A stretch of 64,000 nt of DNA from Aquisalinus flavus (lineage in GTDB: Bacteria > Pseudomonadota > Alphaproteobacteria > Caulobacterales > Parvularculaceae). The position numbers and the translations under genes are program-made. Under the pieces are notes generated by a model. That model did no database searches and had not been told where the DNA came from. It worked only from the letters and a program-made list of their open reading frames with translations. The DNA lies in assembly GCF_022559625.1 (NCBI RefSeq), contig NZ_CP042288.1, forward strand, positions 1,078,409 through 1,142,408. Direction: 5' to 3'. Below are positions 20,921 to 30,228 of the stretch, in pieces; position 1 is the first letter of the stretch; each line of letters opens with the position of its first letter.

Positions 20921-21661
20921 ATGCAGTTCACGGATGAAGGCATCGTCCTCAGCGCCCAGCCCCATGGCGAGAACCATGCCGTCGTCAATATCTTTACCCC
21001 GTCGGCCGGTCGTGTCGCCGCGCTCGTTCATGGCGGGCAGGGCAAGACACGCCAGCCGGTGATCCAGCAGGGCAACACCGTCTCTGCCACGTGGAAAGGC
21101 CGGACGGAAGACAGCCTCGGTCACTTCTCGCTCGAACTTGTGGAACCGCGCGCCGCGACGCTGATGCAGGACGCGCTGGCGCTGACCGGGCTGACGGCAG
21201 CGACGTCGCTCCTGTCGCTCTGTTTGCCGGAACGCCAGTCCCTGCCACAGCTCTATGATGCGACCAAGGTCCTGTTCGATCTGATGGAGGACAGCGACGT
21301 CTGGCCGGTGATCATGGTCAAATGGGAACTGGGGCTGCTAGCGGCCGTCGGCTACGGCCTGATCCTCGATCGCTGCGTGGCAAGCGGCGCGACGCTGGAG
21401 GATGGCGCCGACCTGACCTTCGTATCGCCCCGCTCCGGCGGTGCCGTCAGCTATGACGCCGGCATGCCCTACAAGGACCGCCTTCTGCCCCTGCCGCCCT
21501 TTCTCATCGCGCGCGGGGAGCCGGATGTCGGCGATATGCTGGCCGGTTTCGCCCTGACCGGGCATTTCCTGGAAGAGCGCATCCTGTTTCCCGCCGACCG
21601 CCAGCTGCCCGATGCCCGCCAGCGGCTGCTGACCCGGCTGAAACAGAAATATCGAGGCTGA
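20921..21661 (+). CDS. recO: DNA repair protein RecO
   Basis: A 246-residue mediator of RecFOR recombination. It has the N-terminal OB fold (DEGIVLSAQPHGENHAVVNI), the segment VHGGQGKTRQPVIQQGN and a helical C-terminal part. The usual zinc-finger cysteines are reduced to a single RCVASGA region, which is common in alphaproteobacteria as far as I recall. It starts one base after era. Confidence 0.9.
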   Translation: MQFTDEGIVLSAQPHGENHAVVNIFTPSAGRVAALVHGGQGKTRQPVIQQGNTVSATWKGRTEDSLGHFSLELVEPRAATLMQDALALTGLTAATSLLSLCLPERQSLPQLYDATKVLFDLMEDSDVWPVIMVKWELGLLAAVGYGLILDRCVASGATLEDGADLTFVSPRSGGAVSYDAGMPYKDRLLPLPPFLIARGEPDVGDMLAGFALTGHFLEERILFPADRQLPDARQRLLTRLKQKYRG

Positions 21662-21735
21662 GACTGGAAAAGAAGTGAGGTAAAGGCCCTCGCAAACGCT
21701 TGCCAGCGGGCTGCGATGCGCTCTACTCAAGGGGC

Positions 21736-23979
21736 ATGAGCGACCTGAATGAAGATATTTTCCTCGAGCCCCTGTCCGATGCGCTGTCCCGGCGATATCT
21801 CGCCTATGCGCTGTCCACCATCACCTCGCGGGCGCTGCCCGATGTGCGCGACGGGCTGAAGCCAGTCCAGCGCCGCATCCTTTATGCCATGCTGCAGATG
21901 AAGCTGACGCCAACCGGGGCGCACAAGAAATCTGCGCGTGTCGTCGGTGATGTCATCGGTAAATATCACCCGCATGGCGATGCGTCGATCTATGACGCGC
22001 TGGTGCGTATGGCACAGGACTTTGCCTCGCGCTTCCCGCTTGTCGACGGGCAGGGCAATTTCGGCAATATCGACGGCGACAACGCCGCCGCCATGCGATA
22101 CACCGAATGCCGCACGACCGAAGGCACCATGTTGCTGCTTGAGGGAATCGATCAGGACACGGTCGATTTTCGCGAGAATTATGATGGCAACGATACAGAG
22201 CCGTCTGTCCTGCCAGCAGCCTTCCCGAACCTGCTCGCAAACGGTACGACCGGTATCGCTGTCGGCATGGCGACCTCCATCCCCCCGCACAATGTCGCCG
22301 AACTGATCGACGCCGCGATCCATATCATCAAGGCACCGAACGCCAAGGCAGAGACGCTGGTCGAGAAATACGTCAAGGGGCCGGACTTCCCGACCGGTGG
22401 TGTTCTCGTCGAGCCGCAGGCGTCGATGATCGAAGCCTATGCGACCGGCAGGGGGTCCTTCCGCGTCCGCGCCAGATGGGAAAAGGAAGAACTCACCCGC
22501 GGCAAGTACCAGATCGTCATCACCGAGATTCCCTATCAGGTCCAGAAGTCGCGCCTGATCGAGAAAATTGCCGAGCTGATCCAGACCCGCAAGTTGCCGA
22601 TCCTGTCGGATGTGCGCGACGAGTCCGCCGAGGATATCCGTCTCGTCCTCGAGCCTAAATCGCAGAACATCGATGCAGCGGTGCTGATGGAAACCGTCTT
22701 CAAGCTGACGGATCTGGAAAGCCGCATTTCCCTGAACCTCAACGTGCTCGATGCGCAGGGTACACCGCGCGTCATGTCGCTGCGCGAAGTGCTGCAGGCC
22801 TTTCTCGACCATCGCAAGGAAGTGCTGGTCCGCCGCTCGAACTATCGCCTCGGCAAGATCCAGCATCGCCTCGAAATCCTCGATGGCTATCTCATCGCCT
22901 TCCTAAATCTCGACGAGGTTATCCGCATCATCCGGGAAGAAGATGAGCCCAAGAAAGAGCTGATGGCGACGTTCAAGCTGACGGATGTGCAGGCCGAGGC
23001 GATCCTCAATATGCGGCTTCGCTCTCTGCGCAAGCTCGAGGAGATGGAGCTGAAGACAGAGCACAAGGAGTTGAAGAAAGAGCAGAAGGAGCTGAATGCG
23101 CTTCTCAAGTCCGATGACGCCCAGTGGAAGAAGATCACTGACGAATTGCGTGAGACGCGCAAGAGCTTCGATCCGAAATCCGGTATCGGCAAGCGCAGGA
23201 CCGAGATTGCCGATGCCCCTGCCGAAATCGAGGTCAATCTCGACGACCTGATCGAGAAGGAGCCTGTTACCGTCATCCTGTCCGACAAGGGCTGGGTGCG
23301 GACGATGAAAGGCCATGTCGAGAACATGGCCGACATCAAGTACAAGGAAGGCGACAAGGAAGGGCATGTCCTGTACGCCATGACCAATGAAAAGGTCATG
23401 CTGTTCGGCACCAATGGGAAGTTCTATACGCTCGATGTGAGGGATCTGCCCGGGGGGCGTGGCAATGGCGAACCGATCCGCTTGATGATCGATCTCGGCA
23501 ATGATGAATCGATTGCAGAGGTCTTCGTATTCAAGGGCGGGCGCACGCTCCTGCTGGCGTCGACTGCCGGGCACGGGTTTTTCGCCAATGAGGACGATAT
23601 TTTGGCGACAACGAAGAAGGGCAAGCAGGTTCTCAATGTTTCGTCAGGCTCGGAAGCCATTGTTTGCCGTCTGATGGACGAGGCGCCGGGCAAGGACACT
23701 ATGCTTGCCTCGCTCGGCACTAACCGCAAGCTGCTCATCTTCCCGGCGGAGGAATTGCCGACGATGAGCCGCGGCAAGGGCGTCGTGCTGCAGAAGGTGA
23801 CCGGCGGCAGTCTCGCCGATGCCAAGACTTTCAGCAAAAAGGACGAACTGAGCTGGAAGGACCGGGCAGGGCGCGTGCAGTCGGAGGCCGGGTGGAAAGA
23901 CTGGCTCGGCAAACGGGCTCAGGCGGGCAAAATCGTGCCGAAGGGCTTCTCCCGCACATTGAGTTTCGGCAAGGATTAG
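21736..23979 (+). CDS. parC: DNA topoisomerase IV subunit A
   Basis: A 747-residue type IIA topoisomerase subunit that decatenates daughter chromosomes with ParE. Motifs are [37 protein letters not shown] (the quinolone-resistance region), the catalytic tyrosine in AAMRYTECR (about residue 127), and [12 protein letters not shown] long coiled-coil region is visible around [17 protein letters not shown], followed by the beta-pinwheel. Gene position after recO and length favour ParC over GyrA. The ATG at 21736 follows AAGGGG closely. Confidence 0.93.
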   Translation: MSDLNEDIFLEPLSDALSRRYLAYALSTITSRALPDVRDGLKPVQRRILYAMLQMKLTPTGAHKKSARVVGDVIGKYHPHGDASIYDALVRMAQDFASRFPLVDGQGNFGNIDGDNAAAMRYTECRTTEGTMLLLEGIDQDTVDFRENYDGNDTEPSVLPAAFPNLLANGTTGIAVGMATSIPPHNVAELIDAAIHIIKAPNAKAETLVEKYVKGPDFPTGGVLVEPQASMIEAYATGRGSFRVRARWEKEELTRGKYQIVITEIPYQVQKSRLIEKIAELIQTRKLPILSDVRDESAEDIRLVLEPKSQNIDAAVLMETVFKLTDLESRISLNLNVLDAQGTPRVMSLREVLQAFLDHRKEVLVRRSNYRLGKIQHRLEILDGYLIAFLNLDEVIRIIREEDEPKKELMATFKLTDVQAEAILNMRLRSLRKLEEMELKTEHKELKKEQKELNALLKSDDAQWKKITDELRETRKSFDPKSGIGKRRTEIADAPAEIEVNLDDLIEKEPVTVILSDKGWVRTMKGHVENMADIKYKEGDKEGHVLYAMTNEKVMLFGTNGKFYTLDVRDLPGGRGNGEPIRLMIDLGNDESIAEVFVFKGGRTLLLASTAGHGFFANEDDILATTKKGKQVLNVSSGSEAIVCRLMDEAPGKDTMLASLGTNRKLLIFPAEELPTMSRGKGVVLQKVTGGSLADAKTFSKKDELSWKDRAGRVQSEAGWKDWLGKRAQAGKIVPKGFSRTLSFGKD

Positions 23980-23981
23980 AC

Positions 23982-24085
23982 CAACCTTCATCCATATCGA
24001 ATCATTTGAATGCAGAAAAGTTATTCGCTACCAAAATGTTAGAGCAGCTTGTCTGCGTCTAAAAAGACGCCGGCTGCTCTAAACC
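23982..24085. repeat. Dispersed intergenic repeat, copy B, with two-tier hairpin
   Basis: Bases 23984-24061 align to copy A at 4681-4758. The 3' part forms a strong two-level hairpin: AGAGCAGC (24041-24048) pairs exactly with GCTGCTCT (24073-24080), and inside it GCGTCT (24055-24060) pairs with AGACGC (24065-24070) around the loop AAAA. It lies between parC and the convergent gene at 24079, so it may end both transcripts. Confidence 0.7.
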
Positions 24086-24756
24086 GCCTTGCCGTCTTGC
24101 TCGCTATTGCCGGGAACGGTGTCCGTGAACGGGCTTTCCTTGCCCTTGAACACGTCCTCATACGGAAAGAAGTAGAAGGCGAGCAAAAGCCAGAGGACCA
24201 GCTCCTGTTTTATCAGCAGGGAGGTGAAGCCGATGAGGATGATCATCAGGTGGTTCTTCACCACGGCGAGATAGGGCGCGAACAGATTGAAGGTCCTGCC
24301 TTCCCTGGCTGCGTTGATGAGCGCCATGCTCCGCTCCGCCATGGTGACCGTCACGAATGGCCAATACAGAGCCAGGGTGGTCAGGATGATCGTCTTGAAA
24401 CCGGTGTCCGCGTCAATCCCCTCGACAGGAAAGAACATCTTCAGGAACTGCGCGTGGCCGAAGTGAAAACCGCCGAAGTGAACGGTGAAGAAGGCAAGCA
24501 GGAACAGGCCAAGCGCGATCATCGCGCTTGCAGGCGGGCGCGTCTCGACACTCACAGGGATTTTCCCGCCGAAACCGTCGCTATACATGATCTGATGACC
24601 GGAAGTCAGGATCGTCACGACAATCCAGGCGTAACCGGTGACGAGGCTCGAAATCCACATGCTCCAGGCGATATCGGCAGCGCGCCAATCCTGCAGCCAG
24701 GCGATCAGCACGGTCAGGGCGAACAGGCCGGCATTTCTGACATGATGCAGATGCAT
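24079..24756 (-). CDS. Multi-pass membrane protein, DUF6498-like
   Basis: A 225-residue protein with five or six hydrophobic helices (for example LFALTVLIAWLQ, MIALGLFLLAFFTVHFGGF, IILTTLALYWPFVTVTM, LMIILIGFTSLLIKQELVL). The aromatic and histidine-rich segment FFTVHFGGFHFGHAQFL matches my memory of the DUF6498 core, but I am not certain of the family. No function is known. It is convergent with parC and divergent from the lemA gene. Confidence 0.65.
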   Translation of the reverse strand: MHLHHVRNAGLFALTVLIAWLQDWRAADIAWSMWISSLVTGYAWIVVTILTSGHQIMYSDGFGGKIPVSVETRPPASAMIALGLFLLAFFTVHFGGFHFGHAQFLKMFFPVEGIDADTGFKTIILTTLALYWPFVTVTMAERSMALINAAREGRTFNLFAPYLAVVKNHLMIILIGFTSLLIKQELVLWLLLAFYFFPYEDVFKGKESPFTDTVPGNSEQDGKAV

Positions 24757-24865
24757 CGCTTTTCTTCCCCCTTGATTTCGAACAATTAATTCAATGTTTT
24801 TTTGATCGAAGCAAGTTATGGTGATTTCAATTCAGCTATCCGCCTATCGCGCAGGGAGAGAGTAA

Positions 24866-25432
24866 ATGATTTCACTTCTGGTTCTTGTCGGCCTCGTCGT
24901 CGTCGTCGGCCTTTTCGTCATCGGGATCTACAACCGGATCGTCAACCTCAATCAGCGCGCCGACCAGGCCTTTGCCGATGTCGATGTGCAGTTGAAACAG
25001 CGGCAGGACCTCGTACCCAATCTCGTCGAGACGGTTAAGGGGTATGCCAGCCACGAAAAAGAGACGCTCGACGCCGTCATTACTGCCCGCAACTCCGCGG
25101 TCGCGGCCAACGGCCCGGCCGATCAGGCGCAGGCGGAAGGCATGCTCAGCCAGGCGCTCGGCCGCCTGTTCGCCCTTGCCGAGGCCTATCCCGACCTGAA
25201 GGCGAACACGAACTTCCTCGAACTGCAGCGCGAGCTTTCCGACATCGAGAACAAGATCGCCGCCGCGCGCCGCTTCTTCAACAATTCGATCCAGGAATAC
25301 AATACGGCGATCATGCAGATCCCGGGAAATTTCGTCGCCCCGATGGGCAATTTCAGCAAGCGCGATTTCTTCGAGATCCCAGAATCCAGCCGGGCAGAAG
25401 CCGAAACGGCACCGCAGGTCAGCTTCAATTGA
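24866..25432 (+). CDS. lemA: LemA family protein
   Basis: A 188-residue protein with one N-terminal membrane helix (LLVLVGLVVVVGLFVIGIYNRI) and a long helical body typical of LemA: RADQAFADVDVQLKQRQDLV, NLVETVKGYASHEKETL, and VTARN-like and FFNNSIQEYNTAI segments. The C-terminus FSKRDFFEIPESSRAEAE also fits. Function is unknown; LemA genes often sit beside an M48 protease as here, which hints at a shared envelope role. The ribosome site is GGGAGAG. Confidence 0.93.
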   Translation: MISLLVLVGLVVVVGLFVIGIYNRIVNLNQRADQAFADVDVQLKQRQDLVPNLVETVKGYASHEKETLDAVITARNSAVAANGPADQAQAEGMLSQALGRLFALAEAYPDLKANTNFLELQRELSDIENKIAAARRFFNNSIQEYNTAIMQIPGNFVAPMGNFSKRDFFEIPESSRAEAETAPQVSFN

Positions 25433-25469
25433 TCTGTTGGTGTCCCTGAGTTCGTGAAAGGCTGACCCG

Positions 25470-26453
25470 ATGGGCGCCTATGGTCTGCAGTCCCATATCT
25501 GGAACAATAATCTGAAGTCGATCCTGCTGCTGATCGGTTTTCCGGTTCTCTTGTGCCTGTTGATCTATGCGCTTTTTCTGCTGATGGTCGGGGTCGGTGG
25601 CTCAGGCAGCCTGGCGACGGCAGGGGCTGAATCCCTCGACCTGACCCTGCGGTTCTGGCCCCTCGCTATAGGGGCGGCAGCGATCTGGTTTGCCATCGCG
25701 TGGTTCTCTCACGATGCAATGATCCGCGCGGTTACCGGGGCAAAGGGGCTGGAGCGGCGGGATAATCCGGAACTCTATAACCTTCTGGAGAATCTCTGCA
25801 TCGAGCGCGGCATCACCATGCCGCGCCTTGCGATCATCGAAACGCCGGCGCTGAATGCCTTCGCCAGCGGAATGCAGGACAAGGATTATACGATCACTGT
25901 CACGAGCGGCCTTCTCGATACGCTGGACAAGCGTGAGCTTCGGGCGGTGCTGGCACATGAACTGACGCATATCCGTAACCGCGATGTGCGCCTGCTGGTG
26001 ATCGCCGTCATTTTTGTCGGCATTTTTTCCTTTTTTGGAGAAATCGTCTTCCGGCGGATGTTTTATATCGGCAGAAGAACAAGCGGTTATTCCAGCGGCC
26101 GGAATGGTGACAGCCGGGGTGGTGGTGTGATCATCCTCATCGCTGTCGCCATCATCGTCATCGCCTATCTGCTCGCGCTCGCGATCCGCTTTTCCCTGTC
26201 GCGCAAGCGGGAGTATCTGGCGGATGCCGGGGCCGTCGACCTGACCCGGGATCCGGACGCAATGATCTCTGCCCTGAGGAAAATCTCCGCCAACTCGCAA
26301 TTCGATGCGCCAAATGACGTGCGCCAGATGGCCGTCCACAACTCCCAGGCCTTTGCAGGCATCTTCACCACCCACCCGCCGGTCGATAAACGGATCGAGG
26401 CGCTTGTCGATTATGCCGGCGGCATCGGGGCCCCGGCAGGCGATCCTGCCTGA
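25470..26453 (+). CDS. M48-family membrane metalloprotease, HtpX-like
   Basis: A 327-residue integral-membrane zinc protease. Two N-terminal membrane helices (about residues 16-43 and 62-85) precede the zinc motif LAHELTHIRNRD (HExxH), then two further helices (VIAVIFVGIFSFFGEIVF and IILIAVAIIVIAYLLALAI) and the third ligand in REYLADAGAVDLTRDP. The segment GIFTTHPPVDKRIEAL is typical near the end. It degrades damaged membrane proteins in known relatives. It follows lemA by 37 bases. Its 3' end overlaps the convergent GT39 gene by 43 bases. Confidence 0.92.
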   Translation: MGAYGLQSHIWNNNLKSILLLIGFPVLLCLLIYALFLLMVGVGGSGSLATAGAESLDLTLRFWPLAIGAAAIWFAIAWFSHDAMIRAVTGAKGLERRDNPELYNLLENLCIERGITMPRLAIIETPALNAFASGMQDKDYTITVTSGLLDTLDKRELRAVLAHELTHIRNRDVRLLVIAVIFVGIFSFFGEIVFRRMFYIGRRTSGYSSGRNGDSRGGGVIILIAVAIIVIAYLLALAIRFSLSRKREYLADAGAVDLTRDPDAMISALRKISANSQFDAPNDVRQMAVHNSQAFAGIFTTHPPVDKRIEALVDYAGGIGAPAGDPA

Positions 26454-27898
26454 TACTCCTTATGGCAGACCTGGTAGCCATAGGGGAAGGTCGCATTCCG
26501 GGCGAACCGTAGAGGCGCCGCGCGCATTTCCTCTTCATCACATTGCCATTCTGCGCCGAGCACGATTGCGTTGTCGGCGCGGGTAAAGGTACTGACGATC
26601 AGGATCGATGCAGCATCGGCGGGGATATTGCCCTGGGTCTTCGGGGCATAGACCCTCAGCCGCGGCTCGCGCGCCTTCAGCGTGGCCGCGAAGTGAGCAC
26701 TATTGCTGAGGATCGCGTCATGGCCTGCCGCCTTAACCAATGCCTCGTCGGCAATGAATGTATAGGGATGGTTTTCAACGGAATATTCTCCTGTTGCCCC
26801 ATCGATGAACGGTTCCGCCGCTCTCATGGTGCCAAAGGCAATCAACCAGATGCCGAGAAAGACGGCGACCAACAGATTGGTACGGTTGCCGTGCGCCCGA
26901 GAAAACCAGCTGGCCGCGACCGGCGCCAGCATAATCATGGCCGGCGCCAGCCAGCGGTCGCGGACGACATCGACGTTGGCGACCAGGATGACCACGCAAA
27001 ACAGACCGAGGACCATGGCGGTGCTGACCAGAAAGAATCTCTCGCTGCGGATGATCCCGTAGCCGGGCTGCGCCCGGCTCACGCTGGTCTTGCCGAGCCG
27101 GGAGCCTGCTATCCAAAGGGCCAGGAACATCAACCCGCCTTCCATCAGCATCGATGAGGCGAAATCGATCATCCCGGCGAGGCGGCGCGAGCCTTCCCCG
27201 GTCGCAAGGAATTCCGATAAGCCGGTCTGTACCGGCGCCTGGTTGAACACCATCAGCAGATAGATCGGGCTCGCGATCGCAACAGCTCCCAGAGCGGCCA
27301 CCAATAAACGGACGATGGTCTCGCGTGGCGGGCGGATCAGGAATACAAACGCCCCGATCTGGCCGGCCATGATCAGGAGCATGGTGTATTTGGAGAGTAA
27401 TCCCCCGGCCCAAACCAGAGCCAGAAACACGAGCGACGTTGGCATCCTCAGGCCGTCGCGACCGATGAAGAACGCGAAGCTGCCGACAGAAAAGGCGATG
27501 AGCGATGCCGTGTGCGTATATTCGCGCAGCATGTCCTCGTTCATCGTCGGGATGAGGAACATTGCCGTAGCGGCGATGAAGCCGGCGCGGCCGGAGCCGG
27601 TCATCGTCTGCGTCATGCGGAATATGACAATCACAGCCGCGACGACGCCGGCATATTTTACGATATCGGGCACGAGGATGAAATAGCTGGTGATATTCAG
27701 AAGCAGCGTCGTCAGCCAGGTGAGGACCGGCATCTGCTCATCATAGGTCCATGACAGGGTCTGGGAATAGACGACAAGTTCGGCCTGGTCGTGGACCAGA
27801 ATGCCGACGACATACCTGGATATCAGTGTCGCCGCGATGACTAAGGCGAGGATCGAATAGAGCGCCATGCGCTCGGCGGGTCCGCTCCTCGCTGTCAT
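26411..27898 (-). CDS. GT39/ArnT-like membrane glycosyltransferase
   Basis: A 495-residue protein with about eleven to thirteen membrane helices. The first periplasmic loop holds the acidic motif VHDQAELVVYSQTLSW followed by PVLTWLTTLL, the pattern of PMT_2/ArnT-like enzymes that use polyprenyl-phosphate sugars. The C-terminal soluble part (from about residue 390) carries no extra motif I recognise. The acceptor is unknown; lipid A or a surface glycan is possible. No sugar-synthesis genes are nearby. It converges on the HtpX-like gene with a 43-base overlap. Confidence 0.78.
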   Translation of the reverse strand: MTARSGPAERMALYSILALVIAATLISRYVVGILVHDQAELVVYSQTLSWTYDEQMPVLTWLTTLLLNITSYFILVPDIVKYAGVVAAVIVIFRMTQTMTGSGRAGFIAATAMFLIPTMNEDMLREYTHTASLIAFSVGSFAFFIGRDGLRMPTSLVFLALVWAGGLLSKYTMLLIMAGQIGAFVFLIRPPRETIVRLLVAALGAVAIASPIYLLMVFNQAPVQTGLSEFLATGEGSRRLAGMIDFASSMLMEGGLMFLALWIAGSRLGKTSVSRAQPGYGIIRSERFFLVSTAMVLGLFCVVILVANVDVVRDRWLAPAMIMLAPVAASWFSRAHGNRTNLLVAVFLGIWLIAFGTMRAAEPFIDGATGEYSVENHPYTFIADEALVKAAGHDAILSNSAHFAATLKAREPRLRVYAPKTQGNIPADAASILIVSTFTRADNAIVLGAEWQCDEEEMRAAPLRFARNATFPYGYQVCHKEYQAGSPAGAPMPPA

Positions 27899-27976
27899 GC
27901 CGGTCCCTCAGATACTCCGCTTCTCACGATCATTCAGAAATACGGGATATCTTGTTGCCGTGCAACAATCTGCGGA

Positions 27977-29599
27977 TCAGTCCGTGTACATGACGGAGGG
28001 CAGCCATGTGGCGATTTCGGGGAACAGCGCCAGTATACCGAGGGCGAGGATCTGGATCAGCACGAAGGGCAGGGCACCGCGATAGATCTGCATCGTGCGA
28101 ACGGATTCCGGCGCAACGCCGCGCAAATAGAACAACGCAAAGCCGAAGGGCGGCGTCAGGAAGGAGGTCTGCAGGTTGACCGCCATCAGGACGCCGAGCC
28201 AGACCGGATCGACACCCATCATCAGCAGTGCCGGCGCCACCAGCGGCACGACGACTAGCGTGATTTCAATGAAATCAAGAACAAAGCCGAGAATGAACAT
28301 CACGATCATCACGGCAATGATCGCCCCGGCGGCGCCGCCCGGTGTCGCTGCCAGGGCACTGGCAATGGTCTCCTCGCCACCCAGTCCGCGGAAGACGAGG
28401 GAGAAGAGAGCGGCGCCGATCAGGATGGTGAAGACCATGGTGGTGACGCTGGCGCTCTTTTCCACGACTGAATTTATCAGCCTGTCTTTTCGCATCACGA
28501 CGAGGCTCGCGACGACACCGGTCCCAATCAGCAGGCAGCATAGAGCGGCGGCGATGATGCCTGCCTGCTCGGCTGGCGGAATACTCGTGCGGCCAAGTCG
28601 CAAATCAAGCAGGGAGCTGAGCAAGACCAGGACGAGCGTTGCGGCGGCGCTGATGAGGATGAGCATCCGGGCAGAATGCCCCTTCGGGGCCAGCCTATAG
28701 CCCGCAATGAGCATCGCCCCGACGGCGCCGACACCGGCGGCCTCCGTCGGCGTGGCGATGCCGGCGAGGATCGATCCGAGGACCGCGACGATCAGGGCCA
28801 GGGGCGGCGGCAGCGTCTTCAGCGCGGCCAACAGTGCCGCGCCGTACTCGCCGCGCTCTTCCTTTGGCAGAGCCGGCGCTTTTTTCGGCGTGATCGAGGC
28901 GACGGCTGTCTGGTACAAAAGATAGAGCCCGACCAGCATCAGACCCGGCAAAAGAGCCCCGGCGAACAGGTCGCCGACCGATACCGTCTCCGGCGCATAG
29001 ACGCCCTGGGCCAGCTGCGCCTTCTGCCAGGCATTGGACATCTGGTCACCGAGCAGGATCAGGACGATCGAGGGCGGAATAATCTGGCCGAGCGTCCCTG
29101 CCGCCGCGATCGAGCCGGCGGAAAACGCCGGGTCATAGCCCCGGCGCAGCATGGTCGGTAGCGAGAGAAGCCCCATGGTGACGACGGTTGCCCCGACAAT
29201 CCCGGTCGAGGCGGCAAGCAAGGCACCGACAATCGTCACCGAAATGCCGAGACCGCCATGGAGCGAGCCGAACAGGCGCGCCATATTGTCGAGCAGGTCT
29301 TCGGCGATGCGCGATTTCTCCAGCACCACGCCCATCACGATGAAGAGCGGTACGGCGATCAGCACCTGATTGTTCATGATGCCGAATATGCGGATGGGAT
29401 AGGGCTCGGCGAAGAAAGAAATATCGAACGCCCCCATCGAAAGGCCAAGCAATCCATAAAACAGCGCGGTGCCCGCCAGGCTGAAAGCCGCCGGATATCC
29501 TGCCAGCAACAGGGCGCACAGCGTCAGCACCATGGCAATATCTAGCCAGTTGGCGCAGGCGCACAGACACAACACGACGTCGTTGAGGAAGCCTTCCAT
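27977..29599 (-). CDS. TRAP transporter large permease (DctM/TakM type)
   Basis: A 540-residue inner-membrane subunit of a tripartite ATP-independent periplasmic transporter, energised by ion gradients. Family motifs are PLFIVMGVVLEKSRIAEDLL, GATVVTMGLLSLPTML, AAGTLGQIIPPSIVLILLGDQ, ATPTEAAGVGAVGA and the C-terminal FLTPPFGFALFYLRG. It is about 100 residues longer than the classic DctM; the extra part between TEAAGVGAVGA and the next conserved block holds two more predicted helices (MLILISAAATLVLVLLSS and AGIIAAALCCLLIGTGVV). It overlaps the small permease gene by one base, so the three TRAP genes form one operon. Confidence 0.9.
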   Translation of the reverse strand: MEGFLNDVVLCLCACANWLDIAMVLTLCALLLAGYPAAFSLAGTALFYGLLGLSMGAFDISFFAEPYPIRIFGIMNNQVLIAVPLFIVMGVVLEKSRIAEDLLDNMARLFGSLHGGLGISVTIVGALLAASTGIVGATVVTMGLLSLPTMLRRGYDPAFSAGSIAAAGTLGQIIPPSIVLILLGDQMSNAWQKAQLAQGVYAPETVSVGDLFAGALLPGLMLVGLYLLYQTAVASITPKKAPALPKEERGEYGAALLAALKTLPPPLALIVAVLGSILAGIATPTEAAGVGAVGAMLIAGYRLAPKGHSARMLILISAAATLVLVLLSSLLDLRLGRTSIPPAEQAGIIAAALCCLLIGTGVVASLVVMRKDRLINSVVEKSASVTTMVFTILIGAALFSLVFRGLGGEETIASALAATPGGAAGAIIAVMIVMFILGFVLDFIEITLVVVPLVAPALLMMGVDPVWLGVLMAVNLQTSFLTPPFGFALFYLRGVAPESVRTMQIYRGALPFVLIQILALGILALFPEIATWLPSVMYTD

Positions 29600-30228
29600 C
29601 AGCCTTTCTCCTCAGCGCTACGGCCTGACAGGACGGCAACGGACTGGCTGGCAAGAGCGAAGCCGGCGAGAGCAAGAAGGATGGCGAAGGCAGGGATCAT
29701 GCTTTTCAGCAGGAAGACGCCAGGCAGACCGCTCGTCTCGCGAGAACCTTCCAACACGTCCCACGCCCTGAAGATATAGGGTCCAGCTGCCCAGACGATC
29801 AGGATACAGACAGGAAACAGGAACAGATAGGTCCCGATGAAATTCACCAGCGCCTTCCGGCGGGGTGAAGCGTCGCGATAGAAGATGTCGACGCGTACAT
29901 GTTCATCCGACAGCAAGGCATAGGCGGCCGTCATCAGAAACATGACACCGAACAGCCAGACGATCAGTTCCTGCAGCCAGATGTGATTGACGCCAAAGAC
30001 ATACCGCATGATCACGACCGCGACCTGAATGAGAACGATCGCAAGCCCTGCCCACATCACCACTTTCGAAACGCCAGCGACGATTTGAGCGCACAGAGCC
30101 GCGAGCGTGTCTGTCAGTCTGAAGAGAAATGGCGTCCGCAAGGCGAGCGTCAGCGCCGGCAGCAAGAGCAGGGCACAGCCGCACAGTGCGGCCAGCATCA
30201 GCATGTCACCGACCAGATCGAGCATCAC
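29599..30228 (-). CDS. TRAP transporter small permease (DctQ type)
   Basis: A 209-residue membrane protein with four or five helices. The conserved DctQ stretch VVIMRYVFGVNHIWLQELIVW is followed by LFLMTAAYALLSDEHVRVDIFY, which is diagnostic. It bridges the binding protein and large permease. Its start overlaps the end of the binding-protein gene by four bases and its end overlaps the large permease start by one. Confidence 0.9.
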   Translation of the reverse strand: MMLDLVGDMLMLAALCGCALLLLPALTLALRTPFLFRLTDTLAALCAQIVAGVSKVVMWAGLAIVLIQVAVVIMRYVFGVNHIWLQELIVWLFGVMFLMTAAYALLSDEHVRVDIFYRDASPRRKALVNFIGTYLFLFPVCILIVWAAGPYIFRAWDVLEGSRETSGLPGVFLLKSMIPAFAILLALAGFALASQSVAVLSGRSAEEKG

